Source of the DNA: Actinomadura citrea
GTDB taxonomy: Bacteria; Actinomycetota; Actinomycetes; Streptosporangiales; Streptosporangiaceae
Reading direction: 5' to 3'
Assembly (NCBI RefSeq): GCF_013409045.1
Contig: NZ_JACCBT010000001.1
Span: forward strand, 2,852,001 to 2,916,000
DNA length: 64,000 bases
Shown piece by piece: positions 44,185 to 52,573 of the stretch; position 1 is the stretch's first letter; every line of letters begins with the position of its first letter. The translations under genes were made by a program, and so were the position numbers. The notes under the pieces were generated by a model that worked only from the letters and a program-made list of their open reading frames with translations, had not been told where the DNA came from and did no database searches.

Positions 44185-45788
44185 GCGGCCGTCGCCGGGT
44201 CGCGATCGGCACCGGCGGTGCGGTGGTGCTGCTGGCCGCGCTGGACGCCTACGTCGTGACGACGATCCTGGTGCCGGTGGTCAAGGACCTCGGGATCCCG
44301 GTGAACCGGCTGGAGCGGGTGACGCCCGTCCTGACGGGGTTCCTGCTGGGGTACGTGGCGGCCATGCCGCTGCTCGGGCAGCTGTCGGACCGGTTCGGGC
44401 GGCGGCCGGTGCTGCAGGCGTGCCTGGTGTTCTTCGCGGCCGGGTCGGTGGTGACGGCACTGGCGCACGACGTCCCGGTGCTGACGGGGGGCCGGGTCGT
44501 GCAGGGCGTCGCGGGCGGCGCGCTGCTGCCGGTGACGATGGCGCTGGCCGGCGACCTCTGGGAGGAGCGGCAGCGCCCGGTCGTGCTCGGCGCGGTGGGG
44601 GCGGCGCAGGAGCTGGGAAGCGTGCTGGGCCCGCTGTACGGGGCGGGGATCGCGGCGGCGCTCGACTGGCGGGCGATCTTCTGGATCAATCTGCCGCTGG
44701 TGGCGGTGGCGATGGCGGCCGTGCAGGTCGCGGTGCCGGGCGGGCGCCCGTCCGGGCCGCGGCCGGGCGTGGACGTCGTGGGCGGCCTGCTGCTGGCCCT
44801 CGGGCTCGGCCTGCTGGTCGCCGCCGTCTACAACCCCGAGCCGCAGGAGGCGGCCCTGCCGCCGTGGGGCCTGCCGGCGCTGGGCGCGGGCGCCGCCGTC
44901 CTGGCGGTGTTCGTGCTGTGGGAGATCAGGTCCAGGACTCGGTTGCTCGACCTGTCGGGCGTGCGGCGGGGGCCGCTGCTGGCGACCCTCGGCGTGAGCC
45001 TGCTGTCGGGCGCGGCGCTGATGGTGACCCTCGTGGACGTCGTGCTGGTCGCGCAGACCGTCCTGCACAAGGACGTGACCGACGGCGCGCTGCTGCTGAC
45101 GCGGTTCCTCGTGGCCCTGCCCGTCGCGGCGGTGGCCGGCGGCCTGGTGGCGCGGCGGGTGGGGGAGCGCTGGCCGATGGCCGTGGGGATGGCCGTCTCC
45201 GCCGGTGGCTACCTGCTGATCGCCGGCTGGCCGGCCGACCTGGCGGGCGCGTCGTACGGCCCGCTGCCGAGGATGGACGTCGACCTCGTCGTGACGGGCC
45301 TCGGCCTCGGCCTGGTGATCGCACCGGTGTCGTCGGCGGTGCTCTCGTTCGTCCCGGCCGCGCGGCACGGCGTCGCGTCCGCGGCCGTGGTCGTCGCGCG
45401 GATGATGGGGATGCTGCTCGGGATCTCCGCGCTCACCGCGTGGGGTTTCCACCGGTTCCACGCCCTCACGGCCGATCTCAAGCCGCCCCTGCCGTTCCTG
45501 ATGTCCAAGCAGGAGTTCGCGGCCCAGATGAAGATCTACAACGCGGCCCTCCAGGACGCGTTGCGGACCGAATACCGCGAGATTTTCTGGATCACCGCGG
45601 GGATGTGCCTGCTCGGGGCGCTGCTCGCCCTGGCCGCCGGGGCGCGGCGGGACGCCCCTCCCGGCGCCCCGGCCGACGGCCGGATTCGGTCGTCGGCCCG
45701 GCATATCGGCCCGGAAACGGGAGATGATTCGGCCACCGGGGATGTGCCGATCAACGAGCTCGGGAATATCCTGGGAAAAGATGGCTAA
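44181..45788 (+). CDS. P55-like MFS transporter (DHA2 family)
   Basis: 535 residues, about 14 helices. Motif [18 protein letters not shown] and motif C-like [16 protein letters not shown] are present. A long near-C-terminal segment between the last helices ([47 protein letters not shown]) matches the elongated periplasmic helical hairpin reported for mycobacterial Rv1410/P55. GTG 44181 overlaps the lipoprotein stop. Expected to hand lipids to, or receive them from, the lipoprotein. Confidence 0.87.
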   Translation: MSGRRRVAIGTGGAVVLLAALDAYVVTTILVPVVKDLGIPVNRLERVTPVLTGFLLGYVAAMPLLGQLSDRFGRRPVLQACLVFFAAGSVVTALAHDVPVLTGGRVVQGVAGGALLPVTMALAGDLWEERQRPVVLGAVGAAQELGSVLGPLYGAGIAAALDWRAIFWINLPLVAVAMAAVQVAVPGGRPSGPRPGVDVVGGLLLALGLGLLVAAVYNPEPQEAALPPWGLPALGAGAAVLAVFVLWEIRSRTRLLDLSGVRRGPLLATLGVSLLSGAALMVTLVDVVLVAQTVLHKDVTDGALLLTRFLVALPVAAVAGGLVARRVGERWPMAVGMAVSAGGYLLIAGWPADLAGASYGPLPRMDVDLVVTGLGLGLVIAPVSSAVLSFVPAARHGVASAAVVVARMMGMLLGISALTAWGFHRFHALTADLKPPLPFLMSKQEFAAQMKIYNAALQDALRTEYREIFWITAGMCLLGALLALAAGARRDAPPGAPADGRIRSSARHIGPETGDDSATGDVPINELGNILGKDG

Positions 45789-45831
45789 AGGCCTCTTGCC
45801 GGGAGGGCACTCCCCGGGGAGGTGAACGCAG

Positions 45832-46443
45832 ATGCGCAGGTCCGGCATCGGCCGAGGAGGCACGCCGCTCACCAGGCTGCGCCGACGCCTCGGCTTGGAG
45901 CGCAGCGAGCTGCGCCGCCGGGTGGACCGCGTCCAGCGGCGGATCGCCCTGGGGCTCCTCCTGCTGCTGCTCGGCGCAGCCGCGCCGCTCGCCGCCTGGA
46001 CCGCGTCCTGGTCCTACTCCGCGGGGACGCGTGCGGAGAACGCGGAGCGCGCGGACCGCCGCCAGGTCGTCGCCACGGTCACCTCGACCGGCGGCCTGGG
46101 CTCCTCAGGCGACCGCTACATCCACGAGACCGTCCAGGCCACCTGGCCGGGCGCGGACGGCAGGCCCCACGCCGGGTCGCTGCCGGCCTGGAAGAACGCC
46201 AAGGTCGGCGCGCACCGGACGATCTGGGTGGACCGGCGGAGCGAACCGTCCGTCCGGCCCCGCCCGCACAGCCGCACCGTCACCGACGCCGCGTACGCGG
46301 CCGGCGCCACCGTGCTCGGCTGCGCCGTGCCCGTCCTGATCGCCTACGCCCTCGTCCGGCGCCGCTGCGACCGGTACCGGGACGAGATGTGGGAGGCCGA
46401 CTGGGCGCGCCTGGACGCCGCCGGCCACAACCCCCGCTCCTGA
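45832..46443 (+). CDS. Rv1733c-like membrane protein with two TM helices
   Basis: 203 residues. A basic, Arg-rich N terminus precedes the first helix (IALGLLLLLLGAAAPLAAW), then a ~110-residue extracytoplasmic region with the WPGADGRPHAGSLPAWKNAKVGAHRTIWVDRR pattern, a second helix, and a short tail. Fits the Rv1733c family of actinobacterial envelope proteins with no known activity. ATG 45832 with GGAGGTG. Ends 9 nt before the tandem repeat. Confidence 0.78.
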   Translation: MRRSGIGRGGTPLTRLRRRLGLERSELRRRVDRVQRRIALGLLLLLLGAAAPLAAWTASWSYSAGTRAENAERADRRQVVATVTSTGGLGSSGDRYIHETVQATWPGADGRPHAGSLPAWKNAKVGAHRTIWVDRRSEPSVRPRPHSRTVTDAAYAAGATVLGCAVPVLIAYALVRRRCDRYRDEMWEADWARLDAAGHNPRS

Positions 46444-46452
46444 GCCCTTCTG

Positions 46453-46521
46453 CGGCACCCCTCACACGGCCTACGGCACCCCTCACACGGCCTACGGCAC
46501 CGCTCACACGGCCTACGGCAC
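46453..46521. repeat. 21-bp tandem repeat, three copies plus a partial
   Basis: Units at 46453-46473, 46474-46494 and 46495-46515 with a six-base start of a fourth; copies 1 and 2 are identical and copy 3 differs by one base (C to G). Each begins CGGCAC and ends CACACGGCCTA. The third copy supplies the stop codon of the gene on the minus strand. It lies between two convergent genes. Confidence 0.9.
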
Positions 46522-47229
46522 GAGGAGGGCGCGGGCCGTCTGGACGAGGGCCGCGTTGTCGGCCGCGGGGGCGCCGTCGGGGAGTTCGAGGGTGTCCTCC
46601 AGCCCGATGCGGACGTCGAGGTTCAGCCTGACGGCGAGCCGCAGCACCGGCCACGCGCCGCCGTCCTCGCCGTGCAGCAGGATCGGGCGTGACAGGCGCG
46701 TGCCGAGGTCGTGCAGCAGCTCCTTGGCCGTGTCGGTCGCGGTCTCCGGGTCGGTGTCGGTGACCTCCGCGAGGATCCGCAGCACATGGTGGGCGTGCGG
46801 CCAGCCGAGGAACCGCGCCGCCGCGTCGCTGCCGGAGAAGATCCCCGCCTCGATCGCGACGCCGCGTTCGAACAGCGCCTCGGCGACCAGTTCGGCGCCC
46901 TCCTCGTGGAAGTTCACCGAGGCGTGGTCGGGCAGGACGGTCCAGGAGCGCACCAGCGCGGCACGCTCGACCGGGTCGGGCGCGGCCCAGGCGCCGGTGG
47001 TCACCCCGACGGGGACCGACGGGGTGGCGGCGCGGACGGCGGCGACGGTCTCGGCGACGCGGGACGCCTCCAGGGTGTCGGCGCCCGCGTCGTCCTTGGG
47101 ATGCAGGTGGACGTCCTGCGCGCCCACGTCGGCCGCGGCGCGGACCGCTGCGGCGATCTCCTCCGGGGACGTCGGAACGCCCTCGGTGCGGCTTCCGTTG
47201 GGGCAGACCTGGAGCATGATCCCGATCAT
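46513..47229 (-). CDS. BKACE-family (DUF849) beta-keto acid cleavage enzyme
   Basis: 238-residue TIM-barrel enzyme; the family condenses beta-keto acids with acetyl-CoA using zinc. The metal motif is H41-L-H43 in DVHLHPKDD, followed by PVGVTTGAWA and FHEEGAELVAEALFERGVAIEAGIFSG. It is shorter than the usual 270-300 residues. Start ATG 47229 or 47217; no strong ribosome site. It begins 12 nt after the large secreted protein gene, so it is probably co-transcribed. The substrate is not predictable. Confidence 0.83.
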   Translation of the reverse strand: MIGIMLQVCPNGSRTEGVPTSPEEIAAAVRAAADVGAQDVHLHPKDDAGADTLEASRVAETVAAVRAATPSVPVGVTTGAWAAPDPVERAALVRSWTVLPDHASVNFHEEGAELVAEALFERGVAIEAGIFSGSDAAARFLGWPHAHHVLRILAEVTDTDPETATDTAKELLHDLGTRLSRPILLHGEDGGAWPVLRLAVRLNLDVRIGLEDTLELPDGAPAADNAALVQTARALLVP

Positions 47230-47241
47230 CTCAGGTCCGGA

Positions 47242-49209
47242 TCAGGGCGTGATGACGCAGGGTCCCCCGCCGCACACGTCCACGACGGCCCCGGTGGTGA
47301 GGAAGGCCGCCTTCTGCCTGCGCGCGTCGGCGTTGTTGCGGGGGTCCGAGTGCGGATCGCGCCCCTCGGTGGGAGGCGTGTTGGTGAGCGGCGGGACGGG
47401 CGAGCCGCTGTCCCAGACGACCATGGCGGAGCCGTCGTAGGACGAGCCGAACGTCGGAATGCCCCAGTAGGGCGCCCTGTCCGGGCTGCGGCCCGGGGTG
47501 ACGGTCGGCGCGTGGACGCGGGCGCCGACCGTGCGCGCCTCGACCTCGGCGGCGACCGGGGCGACCTGGTGGTCGCCGAACGCCACGTGCATCAGCACGC
47601 GGTGCTTCGGCGTGTTCGGCAGCGGGTCGTCGGTCATGTGCCAGGCGTAGCCGTCGGCCTCGCCCCGGTCCCACAGCATCTGGAGCAGAGCGAGGCCGAT
47701 CTGCTGGTCGAGCCTGTCCGGGTAGAACAGGTCGAGGACCTTCGCGTACTGCGGGAAGTCGGCGCTGCGGTTGAGCAGCGTGCTGTAGTTCATCGCCGGG
47801 ACGCCGAGGACGGCGCGGCGGACGTCGGGGGAGACCGCGGTGAGCGCGCCGCCCATGATGCCGCCCTGACTGTTGCCGTCGTAGGTGAGCTCCGCACCGG
47901 CGTCGATCAGGGGCGCGCCCGCGTCGTTCTGGAACGCCTTGTTCCCCGCGAACCCGCGGGTCATCGCGCGGCCGAGGAAGGTGAAGTTCACGAGGCTCTG
48001 CTGGAGGCGGTCGGCGACCGTCCGGAAGCGGGTGAGGTCGGCGAGCGCGGAGACGACGTTCGGGACGTCCTCGTCCGCCATCCCGATCCACTTGGTCGCG
48101 CAGAACACGAAGCCGTGCTCGGCGGCCATCGCCTTGACGTTGCCCGCGTCGACCTCGCCCTCGCTGCCGAGCAGGCCGTGCCCGTAGAGGGCGGGGCGGG
48201 CGGGCCGGGTGAGCGCCGAGCGCGGGATCTCGCACTGGAACGGGACGGCCTGGGAGTTGCCCGGCAGTTGCGAGGGCATGCCGTCCGCGCCGCGGTGCAG
48301 GGCCGATCCGGGCAGCCCGCCGTACTGGTCGAGGTAGCTCGGCGCCCAGACGACCCCCTTCACCTCGCGGGCGATCTTGTCGTCCACGTCGTCGGCCACC
48401 TGCGTGACCAGGAAGGAGGGGGATCGGTCGCCGAGACCGCGCAGGGCGTCGTCGCGCATGCGGAGCACGGGCCCGGTGAGGCTCTGCCGGCTCGCGACGG
48501 TGAAGTCCCAGGCGAGGTACAGCCCGTCCCGGCCCACGCCGCCGGCCTGGAGCGCGGCGAGGACCCGCCTGCCGTCCCGCTGCCGCGCCGCGAGCGGGTC
48601 GCCCGCCGGCAGATCCGGCCCGAGGATCTTGGTGAACGCGGCGTTCGGCCCGATCGGGTCGCCGGACGCGTCGCGCAGGTCGCGCAGCGCGACGGCGTAG
48701 CGGTGGCCCTCGCGGAAGTTGCGGGCCGGGCGGATGATCAGCGCCCGGCGGTCGGCGGGGGCGTTCGCGTCCAGTTCCGCCCAGTACGGCCAGCGCTCGC
48801 CGGTCGCGGTGTCGACGATGGCGATCGGGGCGTCGTCGCGCAGCGACGCGCCGATGTCGGTGACGGGCGCGATGCCGGTGCGGGCCAGGTCGAGGCCGGG
48901 GACGCGGCTGAGCAGCATCGATCCGGGGGAGAAGCCGTCGGCGCGGTTCCACTCGCCCGGCGACACGGGCACGCCGAGCGAGTTCTTCAGCGTCGTCCGC
49001 AGGTGGACGCGGCGGCCGGTGGGCGTGCCGCCGTCGGCGACCGTGTACCAGTCGTTCGGGAACGGCAGCAGGCACGCGGCGGGGTCGATCGGATCGCAGC
49101 CGTCGCCGGCCTGCGCCGCCGCCGGCGGCACGGCGGCCGGGCCGGTCAGCAGCGCGAGCGACGCGGCCAGCGCCGCGCAGGCCGACAGGGTGCGCTGGGG
49201 GAGACGCAA
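47242..49209 (-). CDS. Secreted alpha/beta-hydrolase-like protein
   Basis: 655 residues. A Sec signal peptide is clear (LSACAALAASLALLTGPAAVPPAAAQA). A nucleophile elbow G-N-S-Q-G with S447 (TYDGNSQGGIMGG) and a late FGDHQVAP His segment fit an alpha/beta-hydrolase core, preceded by an about 250-residue beta-rich region. TTG 49209 has GGAGG 6 nt upstream. Function and substrate unknown; no named family is claimed. Confidence 0.75.
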   Translation of the reverse strand: MRLPQRTLSACAALAASLALLTGPAAVPPAAAQAGDGCDPIDPAACLLPFPNDWYTVADGGTPTGRRVHLRTTLKNSLGVPVSPGEWNRADGFSPGSMLLSRVPGLDLARTGIAPVTDIGASLRDDAPIAIVDTATGERWPYWAELDANAPADRRALIIRPARNFREGHRYAVALRDLRDASGDPIGPNAAFTKILGPDLPAGDPLAARQRDGRRVLAALQAGGVGRDGLYLAWDFTVASRQSLTGPVLRMRDDALRGLGDRSPSFLVTQVADDVDDKIAREVKGVVWAPSYLDQYGGLPGSALHRGADGMPSQLPGNSQAVPFQCEIPRSALTRPARPALYGHGLLGSEGEVDAGNVKAMAAEHGFVFCATKWIGMADEDVPNVVSALADLTRFRTVADRLQQSLVNFTFLGRAMTRGFAGNKAFQNDAGAPLIDAGAELTYDGNSQGGIMGGALTAVSPDVRRAVLGVPAMNYSTLLNRSADFPQYAKVLDLFYPDRLDQQIGLALLQMLWDRGEADGYAWHMTDDPLPNTPKHRVLMHVAFGDHQVAPVAAEVEARTVGARVHAPTVTPGRSPDRAPYWGIPTFGSSYDGSAMVVWDSGSPVPPLTNTPPTEGRDPHSDPRNNADARRQKAAFLTTGAVVDVCGGGPCVITP

Positions 49210-49252
49210 CGTCCACCTCCGGAAGAGCCGCGGCGTTAGCGGGATCTTGGTC

Positions 49253-50557
49253 TCAGCGCACGCTCAGGTCAATGGGTGTCCAGAAGTGGTCAGACCGCTT
49301 GTCGGTCGAGGCGGGGCCGTGGGAGCGCAGGACGACGGGCGCGCCCAGCGCGGCCTCGATCGTCTCCACCGGGCGGCCGAGCGGGGCGTACACGGGGCGC
49401 GCCGTCAGGAGGCGGCGGGTGAGGGCGGCCTGGCGGTCCAGGTCGGGCGGCCCCGTCTCCAGGCGCCCGACCCGTTCGCCGTCCATCTCGTAGGAGTGGC
49501 AGACCCGCAGGTCTGGACGTGCCCCTGCTACGTCCAGGTGCGTGACCGCCAGGCCGTCCACGCCGCCCGTCACCTCCAGCGCGTACCGGAGCGCCACGGC
49601 GTCGAGGTGGCCGACGCGGAACGCGCCCTGCCAGCGTCCCGTGCCGTTGTGCCGGTCCGGGAGGTCCGCGGTCAGCGCCGGGTCCTCGGTGACGAACGGG
49701 CCGGGGCCGTGCCGCGTCGCGTACGCGCGCAGCACCCCGAGTCGCGCCGCGGACGCGCCCGCCTCGGCCAGCAGCGTCTCGGCGTTGGCGAACGTCGTCG
49801 TCGACCACGTCGTGTACGGGTGGAAGCCGTGCCACTCGTCCAGCAGGACCCCCTGGGCGCCCTCGAACACCACGTTCCCGGTGCGGAGCAGAGCGGGCAG
49901 GTGGCCGGGGCCGACGATCCGCACCCGCTCGGCGAACGCGGTGAAGGCCTCGGCGCACGCGCCGGCGTCCGGGACGTCCTCGCCGCCGGGGAACGCCGCC
50001 CGGTACCAGTCGCGGACGGCGGCGAGGCGGCGCCGCAGCCGGGCGGGCGACAGGCAGTCGCCCGCCCGCGGCGCGTCGTCGTGCGCCAGGGCGTAGGACG
50101 CGGTCTCGCCGATGCCCATGCCGCACGACCCGTGCCGGGCCGCGCCGCGCGCCGACTCCCGCGCGCGGTTGGCGGCCCGGTGGTAGGGCGTCGTGAGCAG
50201 GGCCTCCCCGTCGACGGTGAGCCGGCCGAGCGGGTCGGGGACTCCGAGCGCCCTCAGGTGCTCGGCCTCGGCCGCGAGGGCCAGCGGGTCGACGAGCATG
50301 AAGCGCGACAGGTGCGTCCGGACTCCCGGCGTGAACGTGCCCGAGCCGAACTGGGCGAACGTGTGGTGCCGCCCGTCCGGCGCGACGACGTTGTGCGCGG
50401 CCTGCGCGCCGCCGTTGAACCGCACGACCGCCGTGACCTTGTTACTCGTGGGGGGCCGGCCCCCCGCGCGGAGCGCGGCGGTGCGGCAGAGGTGGTCGAC
50501 GACCGTGCCCTTGCCCGCGTCCCCGAAGCCGAGGTCGACGACGATCACGTGGCCCAT
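49253..50557 (-). CDS. Divergent adenylosuccinate-synthetase (PurA) homologue
   Basis: 434 residues with the PurA fold throughout: glycine loop VVDLGFGDAGKG (D13 retained), FNGGAQAAHNVV (catalytic His H55 retained), FEGAQGVLLDEWHG (231 on), LRAYATRHGPGPFVTED. Key differences from purine-biosynthetic PurA: the aspartate-binding Arg cluster is replaced by N304-GTGRWQG, and the guanine-recognition TKxD is T339-H-L-D342. So the nucleophile or nucleotide donor may differ. Last gene of a four-gene operon, 3 nt after a vWA gene. Not expected to be the housekeeping enzyme. Confidence 0.85.
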   Translation of the reverse strand: MGHVIVVDLGFGDAGKGTVVDHLCRTAALRAGGRPPTSNKVTAVVRFNGGAQAAHNVVAPDGRHHTFAQFGSGTFTPGVRTHLSRFMLVDPLALAAEAEHLRALGVPDPLGRLTVDGEALLTTPYHRAANRARESARGAARHGSCGMGIGETASYALAHDDAPRAGDCLSPARLRRRLAAVRDWYRAAFPGGEDVPDAGACAEAFTAFAERVRIVGPGHLPALLRTGNVVFEGAQGVLLDEWHGFHPYTTWSTTTFANAETLLAEAGASAARLGVLRAYATRHGPGPFVTEDPALTADLPDRHNGTGRWQGAFRVGHLDAVALRYALEVTGGVDGLAVTHLDVAGARPDLRVCHSYEMDGERVGRLETGPPDLDRQAALTRRLLTARPVYAPLGRPVETIEAALGAPVVLRSHGPASTDKRSDHFWTPIDLSVR

Positions 50558-50560
50558 GGC

Positions 50561-51532
50561 TCAGAGCCGGGTCGTCGCGGTCGGGCCGGAGGCGTCCAGG
50601 CCGGGCGGCGTCGAGGAGACCGCGACGGGCGCGCGGGCCGCGTCCAGCCGGGCGAGCGCGCGCGACACCGAGGCACCGGCGTCCGAGCCCGCCTCCGCGA
50701 GGTGCTCCAGCCCTTCGCCGAGGTCGATGGCGTCCTCGGCGAGCCCGACCGTCAGCGCGATCGTCTCGCAGACCGCGTCCAGGTCGTCCAGGTAGAGCAC
50801 GTTCTGGCCGAGCAGCCCCTGCCAGAAGTCCTTCAGCTCGCGGTTGCCGGCGTGGTAGGCGCCCTCCGGGATGATGAAGTACACGTCGTACCGGCGCTGC
50901 AGTTCGCGGACGAGCTCCGCGATCGGGACGTCCTCGTCCGGCTCGCCGCCGATCACCGCGGCGATCTCGCGGCGCTTCGCCTTCGGGTAGGCCAGTTCGT
51001 CCCCGATCATGAACAGGTAGCCGCGCTTGCCCCGCTTGTCGAAGCAGTCGATCGAGGTGTGCCGCGCCATGAAGTACATGGCCAGCTCGTAGGACTCGCG
51101 CATCTGGCCGCCGCCCCCGCCTTCGAGAAGGATCTTGCCGAGGTCGTCGTCCATCCGGTTGTCGGCCTCGAACTGCCCGACCTGCAGCGGCGCCCGGTCG
51201 CAGGTCGCGTCGCCGACCGCGCCGAACAGGATGTGCGGGTGCTCGACGTACCCCTTGCGCAGCAGCAGCCCGAGCAGGTCGGGGAGCTTCGCCTGCAGCG
51301 TCCGCGGCACGGTCCCCATCGAGCCGGTCACGTCGAACAGCACGCCGATCGCGAGCGACTCGGGGTGGTCGGCGGAGTCCCGGCTCTCCCGGGCTGTCAC
51401 GCCGCGCGGGTCCAGGTCGGGGTGGACGGCGGTGGCGCCGCCGTCGGAGTAGGCGAACGCGCTGGCGCCGGTGGACGCGCGGTAGCTCGCGTGCGCGGCG
51501 TAGACGTCGGTGGACCAGTTTCCGCTTCCCAT
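50561..51532 (-). CDS. von Willebrand factor A (vWA) domain protein
   Basis: 323 residues. MIDAS metal-site motif D67-V-T-G-S71 in GVLFDVTGSMG, followed by an acidic segment and GGGGGQMRESYELAMYFMA. There is no signal peptide or membrane helix, so it is cytoplasmic, like TerY-type vWA proteins that act as metal-dependent scaffolds. ATG 51532 with GGAGAG. Placed between a J-domain pseudokinase and a PurA homologue in one operon; probably their partner. Confidence 0.85.
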   Translation of the reverse strand: MGSGNWSTDVYAAHASYRASTGASAFAYSDGGATAVHPDLDPRGVTARESRDSADHPESLAIGVLFDVTGSMGTVPRTLQAKLPDLLGLLLRKGYVEHPHILFGAVGDATCDRAPLQVGQFEADNRMDDDLGKILLEGGGGGQMRESYELAMYFMARHTSIDCFDKRGKRGYLFMIGDELAYPKAKRREIAAVIGGEPDEDVPIAELVRELQRRYDVYFIIPEGAYHAGNRELKDFWQGLLGQNVLYLDDLDAVCETIALTVGLAEDAIDLGEGLEHLAEAGSDAGASVSRALARLDAARAPVAVSSTPPGLDASGPTATTRL

Positions 51533-51544
51533 GATCTCTCTCCT

Positions 51545-52573
51545 TCAGCGGGTGGCGGGCATGTGGAAGGGGCGGAAGCGGCGCGGGCCGTAGAGCCGCT
51601 CCAGCAGCTCGTCGAACTCGGCCAGCAGCCGCCAGGCGTCGGCGGGGCGCCGGTTCTGCGCCGGCAGCGTGCAGCCGCGCGCGAACGAGCGCATCGCCTT
51701 CGGGGCCTTGTCGCCCATCAGGTCGGTGATGCACCGGGCGGCCATGAAGATGTCGGTCGCCGGGCTCGCCGGCCGCCGTCCCGGCACCTCGGGCGGGTAC
51801 CAGCCGGCGTACCGGTCGACCATCGCCGGGACGCGCCCCGAGGGGTCGGCGTGCGCGTAGCAGCCGGGGACGGAGTAGCACCAGTCGACCAGGACCAGGC
51901 CGTGCTCCCCCGGGTGGATCATCACGTGGTCGGGGAGCACCGCGCCGTGCAGGACGCCCGCGCGGTGCGCGAAGCCGAGGCCGGCCAGCAGCCGACGCCA
52001 CATCCAGGCCGCGTCGCGCGGGTCGACCCCGTCCGGATGGGCGCGCTTGACCGCCGCGAGGCTGTGGAAGCCGTCCAGCGCGGCGACCACGTTGACCTGC
52101 CGCTGCGTCCCGGTCGCTGCGTCCCGGTGCCGGAACGACTCGACGAGCCGCGGCACGTACGGCAGGAACCGGGCGTCGCCGTCCTTCGGAAGCTGGCGGA
52201 GCGCCACCGCCTCGCGTTCGAGCAGGTCGCCGTCCGCCGGGTCGCGCGGCATCTTCAGCAGCACCTCGCGGCCCGGCTCCGGGCGCGCCGCGTACAGCAC
52301 CGCGAGGTCGCCGCCGATCGGGTCGCCCTCCAGCCGGTACGCATGGCGGCGCGTGGTGATCATCGTCTCGTCGCCGCGGTCGCGGGCGCGCCAGAGCGAG
52401 GTCAGTTTGACGAACGCCTCCCGGGTCCGGCCGCCGCCCGCGTCCGGGTGGACGAGCCGGGCCAGCCGCCGGTAGCGCCGCACCGCCTCCGCCTCGTCGT
52501 CCCCGAACAGGTCGGCGGGAACGCGGGCCCGGTCGAGCTGAGCCAGTGCCTCGTCCAGTTCCGCCGTGGTCAT
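51545..52573 (-). CDS. J-domain-like / protein pseudokinase fusion
   Basis: 342 residues from ATG 52573, overlapping the Nudix stop by 4 nt. Residues about 27-65 form a J-domain-like helical hairpin with H42-P-D44 (YRRLARLVHPDAGGG). A protein-kinase-like fold follows with beta3 lysine K107 (REVLLKMP), but the catalytic loop reads H209-G-A211-VLPDH instead of HRD..N, and DFG is D230-W-C. The loss of the catalytic Asp predicts a pseudokinase or an atypical kinase. Possibly a DnaJ-linked signalling adaptor for the vWA protein. Confidence 0.78.
   Translation of the reverse strand: MTTAELDEALAQLDRARVPADLFGDDEAEAVRRYRRLARLVHPDAGGGRTREAFVKLTSLWRARDRGDETMITTRRHAYRLEGDPIGGDLAVLYAARPEPGREVLLKMPRDPADGDLLEREAVALRQLPKDGDARFLPYVPRLVESFRHRDAATGTQRQVNVVAALDGFHSLAAVKRAHPDGVDPRDAAWMWRRLLAGLGFAHRAGVLHGAVLPDHVMIHPGEHGLVLVDWCYSVPGCYAHADPSGRVPAMVDRYAGWYPPEVPGRRPASPATDIFMAARCITDLMGDKAPKAMRSFARGCTLPAQNRRPADAWRLLAEFDELLERLYGPRRFRPFHMPATR

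Noticed and set aside
46453..46521. CRISPR-like array
   Set aside because: The 21-bp units are directly adjacent with no spacers and there are no cas genes.
49253..50557. Reading the PurA homologue as phage-type PurZ (Z-genome) machinery
   Set aside because: The catalytic Asp at position 13 is kept, whereas PurZ has a replaced residue there as I recall, and no phage or Z-genome companion genes are nearby.
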